The notes beneath the pieces are model-generated. The model saw only the letters and a program-made list of their open reading frames with translations, had not been told where the DNA came from and searched no databases. Positions 8,413-16,478 of a stretch of 64,000 nucleotides of DNA are shown piece by piece (positions within the stretch are counted from its first letter, which is position 1; each line of letters starts with the position of its first letter). Position numbers and translations under genes: made by a program. This DNA is from Thalassomonas sp. RHCl1 (GTDB lineage: Bacteria > Pseudomonadota > Gammaproteobacteria > Enterobacterales > Alteromonadaceae). The stretch is from contig NZ_CANDNZ010000004.1 of the NCBI RefSeq assembly GCF_947387555.1, positions 186,001-250,000 of the forward strand, written 5' to 3'.

Positions 8413-8886
8413 ATGGACAATAACAACGATAAAAGCGGTGCGGCAGTCAAATTTCCTCCGCCGTTAATTTTCCTGCTGTTTATGCTGCTCGGCGCAGGCA
8501 TACACCATTATTGGCCGGTAACTATTACCGATATCACCTGGCTCAAATACTTAGGGTTAACCCTGGTGCTGGCGGGAGTTGTTATCGTGATCCATATCAG
8601 CCGCTCGTTCAAACAGGTCGAGACCAATATTGAACCCTGGAAACCTACCTCTGCCATTATCAGCAGCGGATATTTCGCCTATTCACGCAATCCCATTTAC
8701 ACCACGTTTTGCCTGGCTCCCATAGGCATCGGCTTATTCCTGAATAGTTTTTGGATATTACTCAGTGTTATCCCTTCCGCCTATTTGGTATATCAATTGG
8801 CCATCAAAAAAGAAGAGGCTTATCTTGAGCATAAATTTGGCGATGAATATTTAGCCTATAAAAACAAAGTCCGGCGCTGGTTGTAG
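8413..8886 (+). CDS. isoprenylcysteine carboxyl methyltransferase-like membrane protein
   Basis: The 157-residue protein has about four membrane segments (PLIFLLFMLLGAGIHHYW, LKYLGLTLVLAGVVIVIHI, FCLAPIGIGLFLNSFWILL and an adjoining one). It carries the signature of the PEMT/ICMT methyltransferase family near its C-terminus: GYFAYSRNPIYTT, then EEAYLEHKFGDEYLAYKNKVRRW. Bacterial members are S-adenosylmethionine-dependent but mostly uncharacterised, and a prenylated protein substrate is not implied. Alone on its strand; convergent with the Rieske gene, with only 20 bases between the stops. Confidence 0.87.
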   Translation: MDNNNDKSGAAVKFPPPLIFLLFMLLGAGIHHYWPVTITDITWLKYLGLTLVLAGVVIVIHISRSFKQVETNIEPWKPTSAIISSGYFAYSRNPIYTTFCLAPIGIGLFLNSFWILLSVIPSAYLVYQLAIKKEEAYLEHKFGDEYLAYKNKVRRWL

Positions 8887-8906
8887 CCAGCCCGGTGCCA
8901 TAGTGC

Positions 8907-10061
8907 CTACTCTGTTTTAAACAGGGCGGCATTTTCCCCTTCAAAGAATTCATCGGTATCTGTAGCAAATAACTTAGCCGCCAGGTACTGATGAAAGTCG
9001 ACCACGCTCCTTTCCATCTCCACCAACTTGCCGCCTTTGCCGACTTTTGAATGCATACCCTTTTGCACCCGCTCGCAAATCCATTTATCTTCCTTAAAAA
9101 AGGCCTGGGTAAAAGCTTTACTCTGCTGGTCCTCTTTAAACATGGATTTAGGAAAAATGGCGCCCGAGCGGATCACACAGGTCTCAGGGCCATCCGGCAA
9201 CACGTGTATCCAGGACATGGAATCGTAATCAAGCATAAGCACTAAAGACGGCGGCAAAATGATGATCTGGTAATGATCATAAGCCCGGGGATATTTCCCC
9301 CTGAGCCACTTGGCCAGTGTGCCGGCATTATCAACCAACTTGCCGCCAATAATGGTCCAGTAAGCCGAGCCGGCAACATAATAAGCCAGTTTAGTCGGAG
9401 CTGTGGTTTCCAAAGTTTCTTTATGTACCTTAAAAACATGATAACCTTCAAGGGCATTTTCCATCGCCACCTTCCAATTGGCCTGCCAGTGTTCAACCTC
9501 CCCGCCACTGTAGCTGTCAAAGCGCTCCGGCTGATAAATACCGGTATAGGCTTCTATACCGTTAAAGCGCTCGGCTAACGGCGGCGCCTGCTTGTCCAGA
9601 TTGATAAATAATAAGCCGTACCAGGACTCAAGCCGGAACTGGGGCAGGCAATGTTTTTGCTTGTCTATGCTCACCTTTCCCGGCATAGGCGCGCCTTTGA
9701 AATTGCCCTTATCATCATAACTCCAGGCATGATAGGGACAGGAAATATTGCCTGTCACTTCACCAAAGCCGCTATCAAGTAAAGGGGTGCCCCGGTGGCG
9801 GCAGTTGTTTGACATCGCCCGCAACTTTTTATCCTGCCCGCGGATAACCACTATGGCTTCACCCGCCAGTTCAAAAGCATAATAATAACCCGGGGCGGCG
9901 ATGGCCTGTGCGGCACAGACAAAAATCCAGTCCTTGCGAAAAACCTTGTCTGACTCCAGCTCAAATACGCCTTTATCGTGATAAACCCCGAACGGCAGCG
10001 CCTTAGCCTCAAGCATAGAGGCCTGCGCTTCCTGCTGGTATTGGCTTAATAACTCTTTCAT
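8907..10061 (-). CDS. Rieske-type aromatic ring-hydroxylating oxygenase alpha subunit
   Basis: The 384-residue protein has an N-terminal Rieske domain with ligands Cys87, His89, Cys108 and His111 (CRHRGTPL and CPYHAW). A C-terminal SRPBCC catalytic domain follows, whose mononuclear iron site is marked by EGYHVFKVH (His208, His213). The length and motif fit the family of choline monooxygenase, carnitine oxygenase and glycine-betaine demethylase alpha subunits. No ferredoxin reductase gene is adjacent, so electrons must come from elsewhere. The substrate is unknown. It is divergent from a TetR regulator whose start is next to a perfect palindrome, so induction by the substrate through that regulator is plausible. 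Confidence 0.9.
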   Translation of the reverse strand: MKELLSQYQQEAQASMLEAKALPFGVYHDKGVFELESDKVFRKDWIFVCAAQAIAAPGYYYAFELAGEAIVVIRGQDKKLRAMSNNCRHRGTPLLDSGFGEVTGNISCPYHAWSYDDKGNFKGAPMPGKVSIDKQKHCLPQFRLESWYGLLFINLDKQAPPLAERFNGIEAYTGIYQPERFDSYSGGEVEHWQANWKVAMENALEGYHVFKVHKETLETTAPTKLAYYVAGSAYWTIIGGKLVDNAGTLAKWLRGKYPRAYDHYQIIILPPSLVLMLDYDSMSWIHVLPDGPETCVIRSGAIFPKSMFKEDQQSKAFTQAFFKEDKWICERVQKGMHSKVGKGGKLVEMERSVVDFHQYLAAKLFATDTDEFFEGENAALFKTE

Positions 10062-10288
10062 AGATCACCTTAATATCGTTATGCTTAAATACGCTCCACC
10101 GGCTGTATTTGCTGACAATTAACATTAATTTTTCTCTGCTCCGCCAGCATTACTGATACCGGCCCGGCATTAAGACCAATGCTGTAGCTATAGCAACAGG
10201 AAACAGCAATGCCAATAAAATCTCCCTGCTCACAAATAAAAACATAAACCCGAACACTATGAGACATCAATGTACCATAGCAAACACC

Positions 10289-10318
10289 TTTGTATGATAC
10301 AATCCTGTATCATACAAA
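10289..10318. promoter_or_regulatory. TetR-type operator, perfect 13-bp inverted repeat
   Basis: TTTGTATGATACA (10289-10301) and TGTATCATACAAA (10306-10318) are perfect inverse copies around the 4-base spacer ATCC. The site is 29 bases upstream of the TetR gene and 228 bases upstream of the divergent Rieske gene, the classic arrangement for autoregulation and control of the divergent gene. Confidence 0.82.
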
Positions 10319-10347
10319 TCGATAAATGAAGCAATCAGGAAATCGGC

Positions 10348-10911
10348 ATGAAACTATCAGACCCCAGGGCGAACCGCTCACGCCAGGCCTTATTATCAGC
10401 AGGTATAGAAGTCTTCCTGGTCAACCCACACGCCAGCCTGACCGAAGTAGCTGCTTTTGCCGGTGTCGGCCGGGCGACCCTGTACCGGCATTTTGAAACC
10501 CGGGAGCAATTAATCCAGGAGCTGGCGCGGGAATCTTTGGCGATGACAGATAAGGCGATGCAGCCGTTAAAGGCGCAAAAACTAAAGGGACGGGAAGCGA
10601 TTGAGGCCATGTTGCATGCGGTAATGCCACTTGCCAACCGCTTCCACTTTTTATTGTCTCTATGGTCGATTGCCGAAGATGATCCCGAAGTAACCGACAT
10701 CTATAACCGCCAGTTGGATGAAATGGCCGAGCTGGTGGAGCAGGGAAAAAAGGCGGGTGATATCAATACCGCCCTGACCACCACCTGGATAGTTACTATG
10801 ATAGATTGTCTCATTTACGCCGGCTGGTACCTGGTGCGCGATAATAAATGTGATGCAAGGGAAGCGGCAGAGTCTGCGGTACAAACCTTATTTTCAGGGA
10901 TCAGGGCCTAG
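10348..10911 (+). CDS. TetR/AcrR family transcriptional regulator
   Basis: The 187-residue protein has an N-terminal TetR helix-turn-helix (residues about 12-58, LTEVAAFAGVGRATLYRHF at 31-49) and a helical ligand-binding domain ending in AAESAVQTLFSGIRA. Length is typical. The start follows AGGA at 10337. A perfect 30-bp palindrome immediately upstream is the obvious binding site. I infer it represses itself and probably the divergent Rieske oxygenase gene; the ligand is likely the oxygenase substrate or a relative. The 221 bases after it up to the receptor gene hold only a short hairpin near 11022-11044. Confidence 0.92.
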   Translation: MKLSDPRANRSRQALLSAGIEVFLVNPHASLTEVAAFAGVGRATLYRHFETREQLIQELARESLAMTDKAMQPLKAQKLKGREAIEAMLHAVMPLANRFHFLLSLWSIAEDDPEVTDIYNRQLDEMAELVEQGKKAGDINTALTTTWIVTMIDCLIYAGWYLVRDNKCDAREAAESAVQTLFSGIRA

Positions 10912-11132
10912 CGGTTAATCGGTTATATTCATCATATCATCTCGACTGCTATTGAACTTAGCCCGAGATTAATACTGCTGTGACCCAGCAAACAATGACT
11001 TAGCGATAACAGGCAGACAAGCGGTCGGTTTTTCCCGACAACCGGTATTTGCTGTCGATAAATATCTTAAGGGGAGCTGTATAAGTGCGGTTAACCCGGG
11101 AGAGTCACCAACCCGGATTAACCTTGAAAAGA

Positions 11133-13289
11133 TTAGAGGGAATAGCTCAGCTGCAACTGGATACTGCGGGGTTCCCCCGGGAAGTGGCCGTTACGCTCGT
11201 TAAAGCCGCTGGTGGCATATTCTTTATCAAACAGGTTTTTCAGGTTGATTTGCATTTCAACACCATTAAACTCGCTGCGCCAGCTGGCATCCCAGACGGT
11301 ATAGGGCTTAACCTTTTGTCCGCTTAAACTCAGGCGTTCGCTGACATAATCAAAACCAAAAGCCAAAGAAGAAGCTAAGGCCGGCATATCCCAGCGGGTC
11401 CATGCTCCCAGGGTGTGATCCGGGGCATTGGCAAATTCATCGCCAATGGCGTTAGTGATGGCATCCGGCGCACCGCCGGTAATTTTCGCGCGGTTATAGG
11501 CATAATTCACCGTTGCGGTCCAGTTTTCACTGATATCTCCAACGACATCTATTTCCAGGCCCTTACTGGTGACTTCGCCAATTTGCACCAGGGCTGGGAT
11601 GCCGTCATTAATGCCGGTATCCGCCGGGTTCCAGGAACTGACATTGTCCTTAACGATATGGTAGGCGGTTACTGTGGTCAGTAAGGTATTGTTTAACCAT
11701 TGATTCTTTATGCCCAGTTCATGCTGGACACTGGTTTCTGCTTTTAGATCGCCGATGATGTCATCGTCCAAAGTAGACTCCTGCTGATTATACAGGGACT
11801 GCGGAGCAAAGCCCCGGGTAATATTAGCAAAAATAGAGGTTTCATCATCAGGCTGATAAATAGCGCCCAGACGCGGGCTATAGTCATGGTCAGAAACATT
11901 AAAGCCGTTGTTAACATCCTTATCTTCAAAGTTATCATAACGTACACCGGCAATGGCCAACCAGTGATCATTCAAGCGGATTTGATCTTGTATATAAACG
12001 CCATGACGAATGGTTTCGCTATCTGTATCCGGCTTTTCCAGTAACAGGTAGCTATCTGAGTCCGCCCCATAAACCGGGCTGATAATATCCAAATCCGGGA
12101 TCAACGAGGGGGCTCCCCGGCCAAATTTAGCTTCATAGTGTAATTCGCTGATAAAATAATCAGCACCAAACAGCCAGGTATGCTCCATATCGGCCAGGGA
12201 TAGCTGATAAATGAAATCTGTCGTGATGCTCCAGTCTTTATTCTCCCTTACCTGATCACGGAACTCCCGGGTCATAGTCCGGCCATCATCGGCCAAGCCG
12301 CGGTTTTCGTGATAATTTTGCGTCCGCTTATTGTCCAGTATGCGAACAACCGTAGTGTTACTGAGCTGATCCGATATTTCACTGTTGGCAATCAACTGCC
12401 AGACATTGGCCTGTAATCTCTGAAAATCGCTTTTTTCATTGGCGTTATAGCTGATATCGGTAAGGAAATTACCATTATCATCCACAGGTACGCCCCTAAG
12501 CCTGTTTCCGCCTAAGTCCTGGTCGATAAAGTCATATTGCAGGGTCAAATCCAGCCGATCGTTAACAATCCAGCTCAAGCCGGCAGAGAGCAAGGTATTT
12601 TTTTCATCGGTATTTTTACGAAAACCTTTTTTGCTTTGGTAGAAACCTCCCAGTCGATAAGCCAGACTGGCATCGGCATCTACAGCACCTGTGGTATCGG
12701 CATAAGCGCCAAACAGGTCTTCATTACCGGTAACCAGGGCAATTTCAGAAGCTTGGCTGAACTTAGGCTTTTTGGTCACATAATTGAGCAGCCCTCCCGG
12801 CTGGCCGGCGCCGTAAAGCATACCGGTAGGCCCTTTTAATACTTCCACCCGTTCAATATTAAAGAGCTGTGGAATAGAAAAGCCGGAATAGGGGTCGCCC
12901 TGTACGCCGTCATATCTTACCTGGTCTTGCCGAAATCCCCTGGCGGTAACCCCGGAATAACTAAACTGGGTCATGCCGGAGATAGAGCGGTAAAGATCTG
13001 AGGTTTGTTTGGCTGCCTGATCACTGATCAGCTCATGGCTTAACACCTGCACCGACTGGGGTAAGTCCATATAATTAGTCGGTGTTTTCGTTGCCATCGC
13101 CGATTCTTCGACAAAATAAAACTGTGAAGCCCTGCCCCTGACCTGAATAATTTCCATGTTTTGCTCATAGTTTTGAGCTGTTTCTTGCAGCGAGGCTTTC
13201 TCTGCAACAACAGCCGGGGAAAATGCCAGGGTTAGTGCCGATGCCAGCAATGATTTTTTTAAAGTAAAAGCAGAAGGACTGGAGTTCAT
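11133..13289 (-). CDS. TonB-dependent siderophore receptor
   Basis: The 718-residue outer-membrane protein starts with a signal peptide (cleavage likely after SPAVVA, about residue 29). A plug domain follows (NYMDLPQSVQVLSHELI, YDGVQGDPYSGFSIPQLFNIERVEVLKGP, then GAGQPGGLLNYVTKKP), then a 22-strand barrel with typical repeats such as GVRYDNFEDKD, SPRLGAIYQPDDETSIFANITRGF and a C-terminal NLFDKEYATSGF...LQLSYSL. The VQVLSHELISDQ and PGGLLNYVTKKP patterns fit the TonB-siderophore receptor family (FhuA/FoxA-type). A Fur box just upstream predicts induction under iron limitation. The receptor is single: no siderophore biosynthesis or ABC genes are nearby. Confidence 0.93.
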   Translation of the reverse strand: MNSSPSAFTLKKSLLASALTLAFSPAVVAEKASLQETAQNYEQNMEIIQVRGRASQFYFVEESAMATKTPTNYMDLPQSVQVLSHELISDQAAKQTSDLYRSISGMTQFSYSGVTARGFRQDQVRYDGVQGDPYSGFSIPQLFNIERVEVLKGPTGMLYGAGQPGGLLNYVTKKPKFSQASEIALVTGNEDLFGAYADTTGAVDADASLAYRLGGFYQSKKGFRKNTDEKNTLLSAGLSWIVNDRLDLTLQYDFIDQDLGGNRLRGVPVDDNGNFLTDISYNANEKSDFQRLQANVWQLIANSEISDQLSNTTVVRILDNKRTQNYHENRGLADDGRTMTREFRDQVRENKDWSITTDFIYQLSLADMEHTWLFGADYFISELHYEAKFGRGAPSLIPDLDIISPVYGADSDSYLLLEKPDTDSETIRHGVYIQDQIRLNDHWLAIAGVRYDNFEDKDVNNGFNVSDHDYSPRLGAIYQPDDETSIFANITRGFAPQSLYNQQESTLDDDIIGDLKAETSVQHELGIKNQWLNNTLLTTVTAYHIVKDNVSSWNPADTGINDGIPALVQIGEVTSKGLEIDVVGDISENWTATVNYAYNRAKITGGAPDAITNAIGDEFANAPDHTLGAWTRWDMPALASSLAFGFDYVSERLSLSGQKVKPYTVWDASWRSEFNGVEMQINLKNLFDKEYATSGFNERNGHFPGEPRSIQLQLSYSL

Positions 13290-13305
13290 GTAATCCCTTA
13301 ATACA

Positions 13306-13324
13306 AATGATAACGATTATCTTT
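13306..13324 (-). promoter_or_regulatory. Fur box
   Basis: AATGATAACGATTATCTTT at 13306-13324 matches the 19-bp Fur consensus (GATAATGATAATCATTATC) in most positions. It lies 17-35 bases upstream of the receptor start, where bound Fur would block transcription. The fur gene itself is at 39303-39746. Confidence 0.8.
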
Positions 13325-13485
13325 TAAATTTAGCGGTACTTTAAAGGATTGCCAATTTATGCACAAGTAAAAAAGTTAATTACTTGTTAAGCTTTTACTA
13401 TGCTTGTTATGGTATTACCCTCAAAATTGCTTGGACAAGACACCGGCTTAAGCACAATCGACTACCGGATAACCAGGAAATTACG

Positions 13486-13914
13486 ATGAACGCCAGACAG
13501 AGACAAAACAAGCTAAGCAGCATCACAATAGACGATGCCGTTAACCATCACGCCTGGCTTAGAGAGTGTTTTACACTAGAGCTAAAGATGCGGTTAACCT
13601 GTAGCCAATATGAGTATTATGAAAATATTTATCACTGTGCTTTGTTACTGCACCAGATAGCGGACTTATCCGATCTTGAATTGCTGTTTAGCGCTAAATG
13701 TTCCGGTGATATGGATCTGGGCTCAGGCTTTGACTGGCAATTTCTTTTTCTAACAGAGCCCGACTCGCTAAAACAATATGCCTTGTCAATTAACCGCAGC
13801 GATATCGCCGCCTGGGTTGATAACTATAAAACCAGCTATCAAGAAGAAGATATGGATGGCTGGTTGTCACATACCAATAGCTATTATGGCGTTAAAACAG
13901 CAATACAAAAATAG
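13486..13914 (+). CDS. hypothetical protein
   Basis: A frame is open from 13384, but the N-terminal part there is not protein-like. AGGA about ten bases before the ATG at 13486 supports a 142-residue product starting MNARQRQNKLSS. It is soluble, rather acidic, with several aromatic residues (YEYYENIYHCALLLHQIAD; GFDWQFLFLTEPD) and no signal peptide or membrane segment. I do not recognise the family. It stands between the siderophore receptor (divergent, Fur box in between) and the convergent SDR gene, so iron-linked control is possible but not shown. Confidence 0.6.
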   Translation: MNARQRQNKLSSITIDDAVNHHAWLRECFTLELKMRLTCSQYEYYENIYHCALLLHQIADLSDLELLFSAKCSGDMDLGSGFDWQFLFLTEPDSLKQYALSINRSDIAAWVDNYKTSYQEEDMDGWLSHTNSYYGVKTAIQK

Positions 13915-14025
13915 TTCGGCTTGCCCCATCACCTGACAGGATATCTGCCTGAACGGACAAAGCAAACAAAGAAAACCGCCGCCAGGTTTCGCAATGATCC
14001 TGGCGGCAATCACTACCCAATGCCC

Positions 14026-14634
14026 TTAAGCATCAACAAAAAGCACTTCACCATTAAGGAAACCATCAACGGCCCGTTCAAATGCCTTACCGACCAAAGC
14101 GCCCGGCACCGGCTGGAACCCCGGCATCATCTCACCATAAACTTCCCAGGCCTCTTCCAGTACCGTCGGGTTTATCGCATTTACCCTAATGCCCCTGGGC
14201 ATTTCAAGCGCTACACATTTTACAAAGGTATCGATCGCACCACTGGTAGTGGCATCGGCAATCGCAAAAGGAATAGGTTTAACATTCAAAATGCCTGAAA
14301 TCAGGGTGAAAGAACCATTATCGGCAATATATTCCTGGCCGATACGTACCAGATTGATTTGCCCCATCATTTTGCTCATTACCGTGGTCATCCACTGCTG
14401 CTCTGTCATCTCGACAAAATTGGCATATTCGCAAAAACCTACGGTATTGACCACAGCATCAAAATGGCCGACTTGCTCGAATAACTGCCTGACAGACTGC
14501 TCGCTGGTAATATCAACTTTATAGTCGCAGCCCTCGCCCGATCGGCTTGCGGTGATCACTTTATGCTTACCTAAGCCGGTAAGGGCCGCCTGGCCCATTT
14601 TCCCCTGAGCACCAATAACAATAACTGTTTTCAT
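14026..14634 (-). CDS. short-chain dehydrogenase-like protein lacking YxxxK
   Basis: The 202-residue protein has a Rossmann start (VIVIGAQGKMGQAAL), the DITSEQSVRQLFEQVG and VNTVG elements, a serine in FTLISGIL, and the PRGIRVNAINPTVL strand typical of SDR enzymes. At the place of the catalytic Tyr-x3-Lys it reads FAIADATTSGAIDTF, so both residues are missing. This occurs in a recognised atypical SDR subgroup and suggests altered chemistry or a binding role. The LysR gene at 15127 is divergent from it, and both carry a TTGTnAGAGATACAA-like element upstream, so LysR control is likely. Confidence 0.85.
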   Translation of the reverse strand: MKTVIVIGAQGKMGQAALTGLGKHKVITASRSGEGCDYKVDITSEQSVRQLFEQVGHFDAVVNTVGFCEYANFVEMTEQQWMTTVMSKMMGQINLVRIGQEYIADNGSFTLISGILNVKPIPFAIADATTSGAIDTFVKCVALEMPRGIRVNAINPTVLEEAWEVYGEMMPGFQPVPGALVGKAFERAVDGFLNGEVLFVDA

Positions 14635-14747
14635 TACATAACCTCTTAATCAATAAAATTTCAAACATTGTGGTAACACCGTCAAATTCGTTACCGGCAA
14701 TATGGCTAGGATATAACCACCAACTTACCAACAGAAACAGACAAACT

Positions 14748-14762
14748 TTGTAAGAGATACAA
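14748..14762. promoter_or_regulatory. candidate LysR operator upstream of SDR gene
   Basis: TTGTAAGAGATACAA is an inverted repeat (TTGTA-N5-TACAA) of the T-N11-A type bound by LysR regulators. It lies 114-128 bases upstream of the SDR start at 14634. The same sequence with one change recurs at 15110-15124 before the LysR gene. Confidence 0.55.
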
Positions 14763-14776
14763 GTTCACTCATACAA

Positions 14777-14992
14777 TTAGCTGCCCTGTTTTACCGGCTG
14801 ACATTGCCTGATCGGGGTTCTCTTATGGCGGTAAACGGTGGTACATTTTGCTTTGGTACTTGCCTTTGCGCTTTCCTTTGAAAAGTGCACTTGGCTGTTG
14901 TTTAGCTCAGGCTGAGGGGGCTGTTTACCCCCTTCAGCCAAACTACAACCTGTTGCCAATAATGCTGCAAATAACAAACTGTATTTTCTCAT
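14777..14992 (-). CDS. small lipoprotein
   Basis: The frame is open from 15028, but a lipoprotein signal starts at the ATG at 14992 (MRKYSLLFAALLATGC, lipobox LATGC with Cys16), and AGAGG lies seven bases upstream. The product is 71 residues; the mature part is short, polar and basic, with two further cysteines (KCTTVY, RQCQPV). The ending (KRTPIRQCQPVKQGS) resembles many small uncharacterised proteobacterial lipoproteins. It lies between the SDR gene and the divergent LysR gene, on the SDR strand. Confidence 0.72.
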   Translation of the reverse strand: MRKYSLLFAALLATGCSLAEGGKQPPQPELNNSQVHFSKESAKASTKAKCTTVYRHKRTPIRQCQPVKQGS

Positions 14993-15109
14993 TTTATACC
15001 TCTGTAAATAGGGGCTGAGTATTGCCATTAAAGGGCTAACACCAGCAACTCATGCTTTAACGGCTGGCTATCTTAAATCCGCCAAGATACAATTAGAAAC
15101 AGGTAGTAT

Positions 15110-15124
15110 TTGTTAGAGATACAA
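15110..15124. promoter_or_regulatory. candidate LysR operator at its own gene
   Basis: TTGTTAGAGATACAA differs by one base from the element at 14748-14762 and ends two bases before the TTG start of the LysR gene, suggesting autoregulation. A further half copy (GATACAA) is at 15085-15091. Confidence 0.5.
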
Positions 15125-15126
15125 GT

Positions 15127-16023
15127 TTGAGCAAGTTAAACAGATTGGAAATCAAACAGCTGAGAATATTCCAGGCGTTATTGCGTGAACGTAATGTTTC
15201 CCGGGTGGCAAGCCAGGTTGGTCTTACCCAGCAGGCGGTCAGCGACCAGCTAAGAAAATTAAGAGAGATTTTTGATGACAGGCTGTTTCTGCGAAAAAGT
15301 AATGGCTTGATCCCGACCCCGGTTGCCGAGGCATTAGGCGTAAAAATAGCCGCTATCCTGACAGGTTTTGAAAGCCTGCTTGACTCAGATACTTTTGACC
15401 CGTCAACACTTGATGCCACTTATGTCATTGCCGCAACCGATTACGCCCAACAAGTGGTACTGCCTGCCCTGCTTAGTAAAATAAGGCAGCTGGCGCCAAG
15501 GTTAAAAGTAATCATCCGCGATTTCGATATCGATAACTTACACGAACTGATGATAAACAGCCGGGTCAACCTGGCGATAACTTTTCCCGACTATATTCCC
15601 GCCTCTTATCCTTACTTAACCTTATTTACCGAGCATCATGTCTGTGTCGCAGCAAAGCAATCTCATTTAACCAATCGGCCATTAAGCCTGCAGGACATCG
15701 CCGCTGAACCGCAAATTATTGCCTCCCCCTCCAGGCCCAATTTCAAAGGCTCAATCGACAGCCTTTTTGAACAAGCCGGATTAAGGCGAAATGTGGTAAT
15801 TTCAGCTCCCTGCTTTTCCGTTGTACCCGGTTATATCGCAACCACGGGGGCTATTGCTTTTTTACCTTCAAGAGCAATACTCGACAACCAGCTGGTAAAA
15901 CTGAACCTGGCCGAAAAGCTGATAGACTTTGATGTCATAGCCGCCTGGCATCCCAGATCCAGCCAAGACCCCTTACATAACTGGATCACAGATTTGCTTA
16001 AGGAAGCATACCAACTCAGCTAG
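15127..16023 (+). CDS. LysR family transcriptional regulator
   Basis: The 298-residue protein has the LysR winged helix-turn-helix at residues about 5-64 (IFQALLRERNVSRVASQVGLTQQAVSDQLRKLREIF as core) and a LysR substrate-binding domain to the end. The start is TTG; it gives the usual short N-terminal tail, and no later start would keep the DNA-binding helix. The divergent gene pair with an SDR, and matching palindromes before both genes, point to the SDR as a target. The effector is unknown. Confidence 0.9.
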   Translation: MSKLNRLEIKQLRIFQALLRERNVSRVASQVGLTQQAVSDQLRKLREIFDDRLFLRKSNGLIPTPVAEALGVKIAAILTGFESLLDSDTFDPSTLDATYVIAATDYAQQVVLPALLSKIRQLAPRLKVIIRDFDIDNLHELMINSRVNLAITFPDYIPASYPYLTLFTEHHVCVAAKQSHLTNRPLSLQDIAAEPQIIASPSRPNFKGSIDSLFEQAGLRRNVVISAPCFSVVPGYIATTGAIAFLPSRAILDNQLVKLNLAEKLIDFDVIAAWHPRSSQDPLHNWITDLLKEAYQLS

Positions 16024-16106
16024 TGTAGCGGCCAGTCATTAATTAAGCGTTATCAATGATGACTGGACAAACATACCCGCTAAAATACCGGCTGAAAAAC
16101 AGGCAC

Positions 16107-16152
16107 TTTCAGGCATAGAGAGTTCACTCTATTTAGGGCTTTTAGCCTGAAA
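16107..16152. other. intergenic region with a structured hairpin
   Basis: The 455 bases between the LysR gene and the sensor kinase (16024-16478) contain no convincing gene. The main structure is a compound hairpin: TTTCAGGC (16107-16114) pairs with GCCTGAAA (16145-16152), continuing into ATAGAG (16115-16120) with CTCTAT (16127-16132), leaving a 12-base bulge on one side. It lies 84 bases after the LysR stop. It could be a terminator without a T-run or part of a small RNA. Confidence 0.4.
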
Positions 16153-16478
16153 AGCATTTGTGATTTCAGTCTCTGAGAAATACACTGCCCCCAAATTTAA
16201 GCCGGTAATGAAAGTAAGAATGAAAACAAAATGTTAAGCGAACTTATCAGCCGGACTTTTCTTTTTAAGTCTCGATGAAGAAAAACATCCCTTTAATGCA
16301 ACTACCGGCCACTTTTTAATGAGGAACAGCAATGTCCGGGAGTCAACACACAACCCCTGGCATATCCAAACCTTGTTTAATAGGCAACAAGAACTACCAT
16401 AAGCTTAACCGGGCATGATCCAGACAAGCATATTACAACTGCTGATTTTAAATTTTTTTATAGCATTTTAAGGTAATA

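Noticed and set aside
10085-10270. 61-codon frame between Rieske and TetR genes, minus strand
   Set aside because: No ribosome binding site, odd composition, and it fills a regulatory region with an operator nearby.
11085-11327. 80-codon frame antisense to the siderophore receptor end
   Set aside because: It is a shadow of the receptor coding sequence and has no own signals.
13384-13485. N-terminal extension of the hypothetical gene at 13486
   Set aside because: Not protein-like, and AGGA supports the internal ATG.
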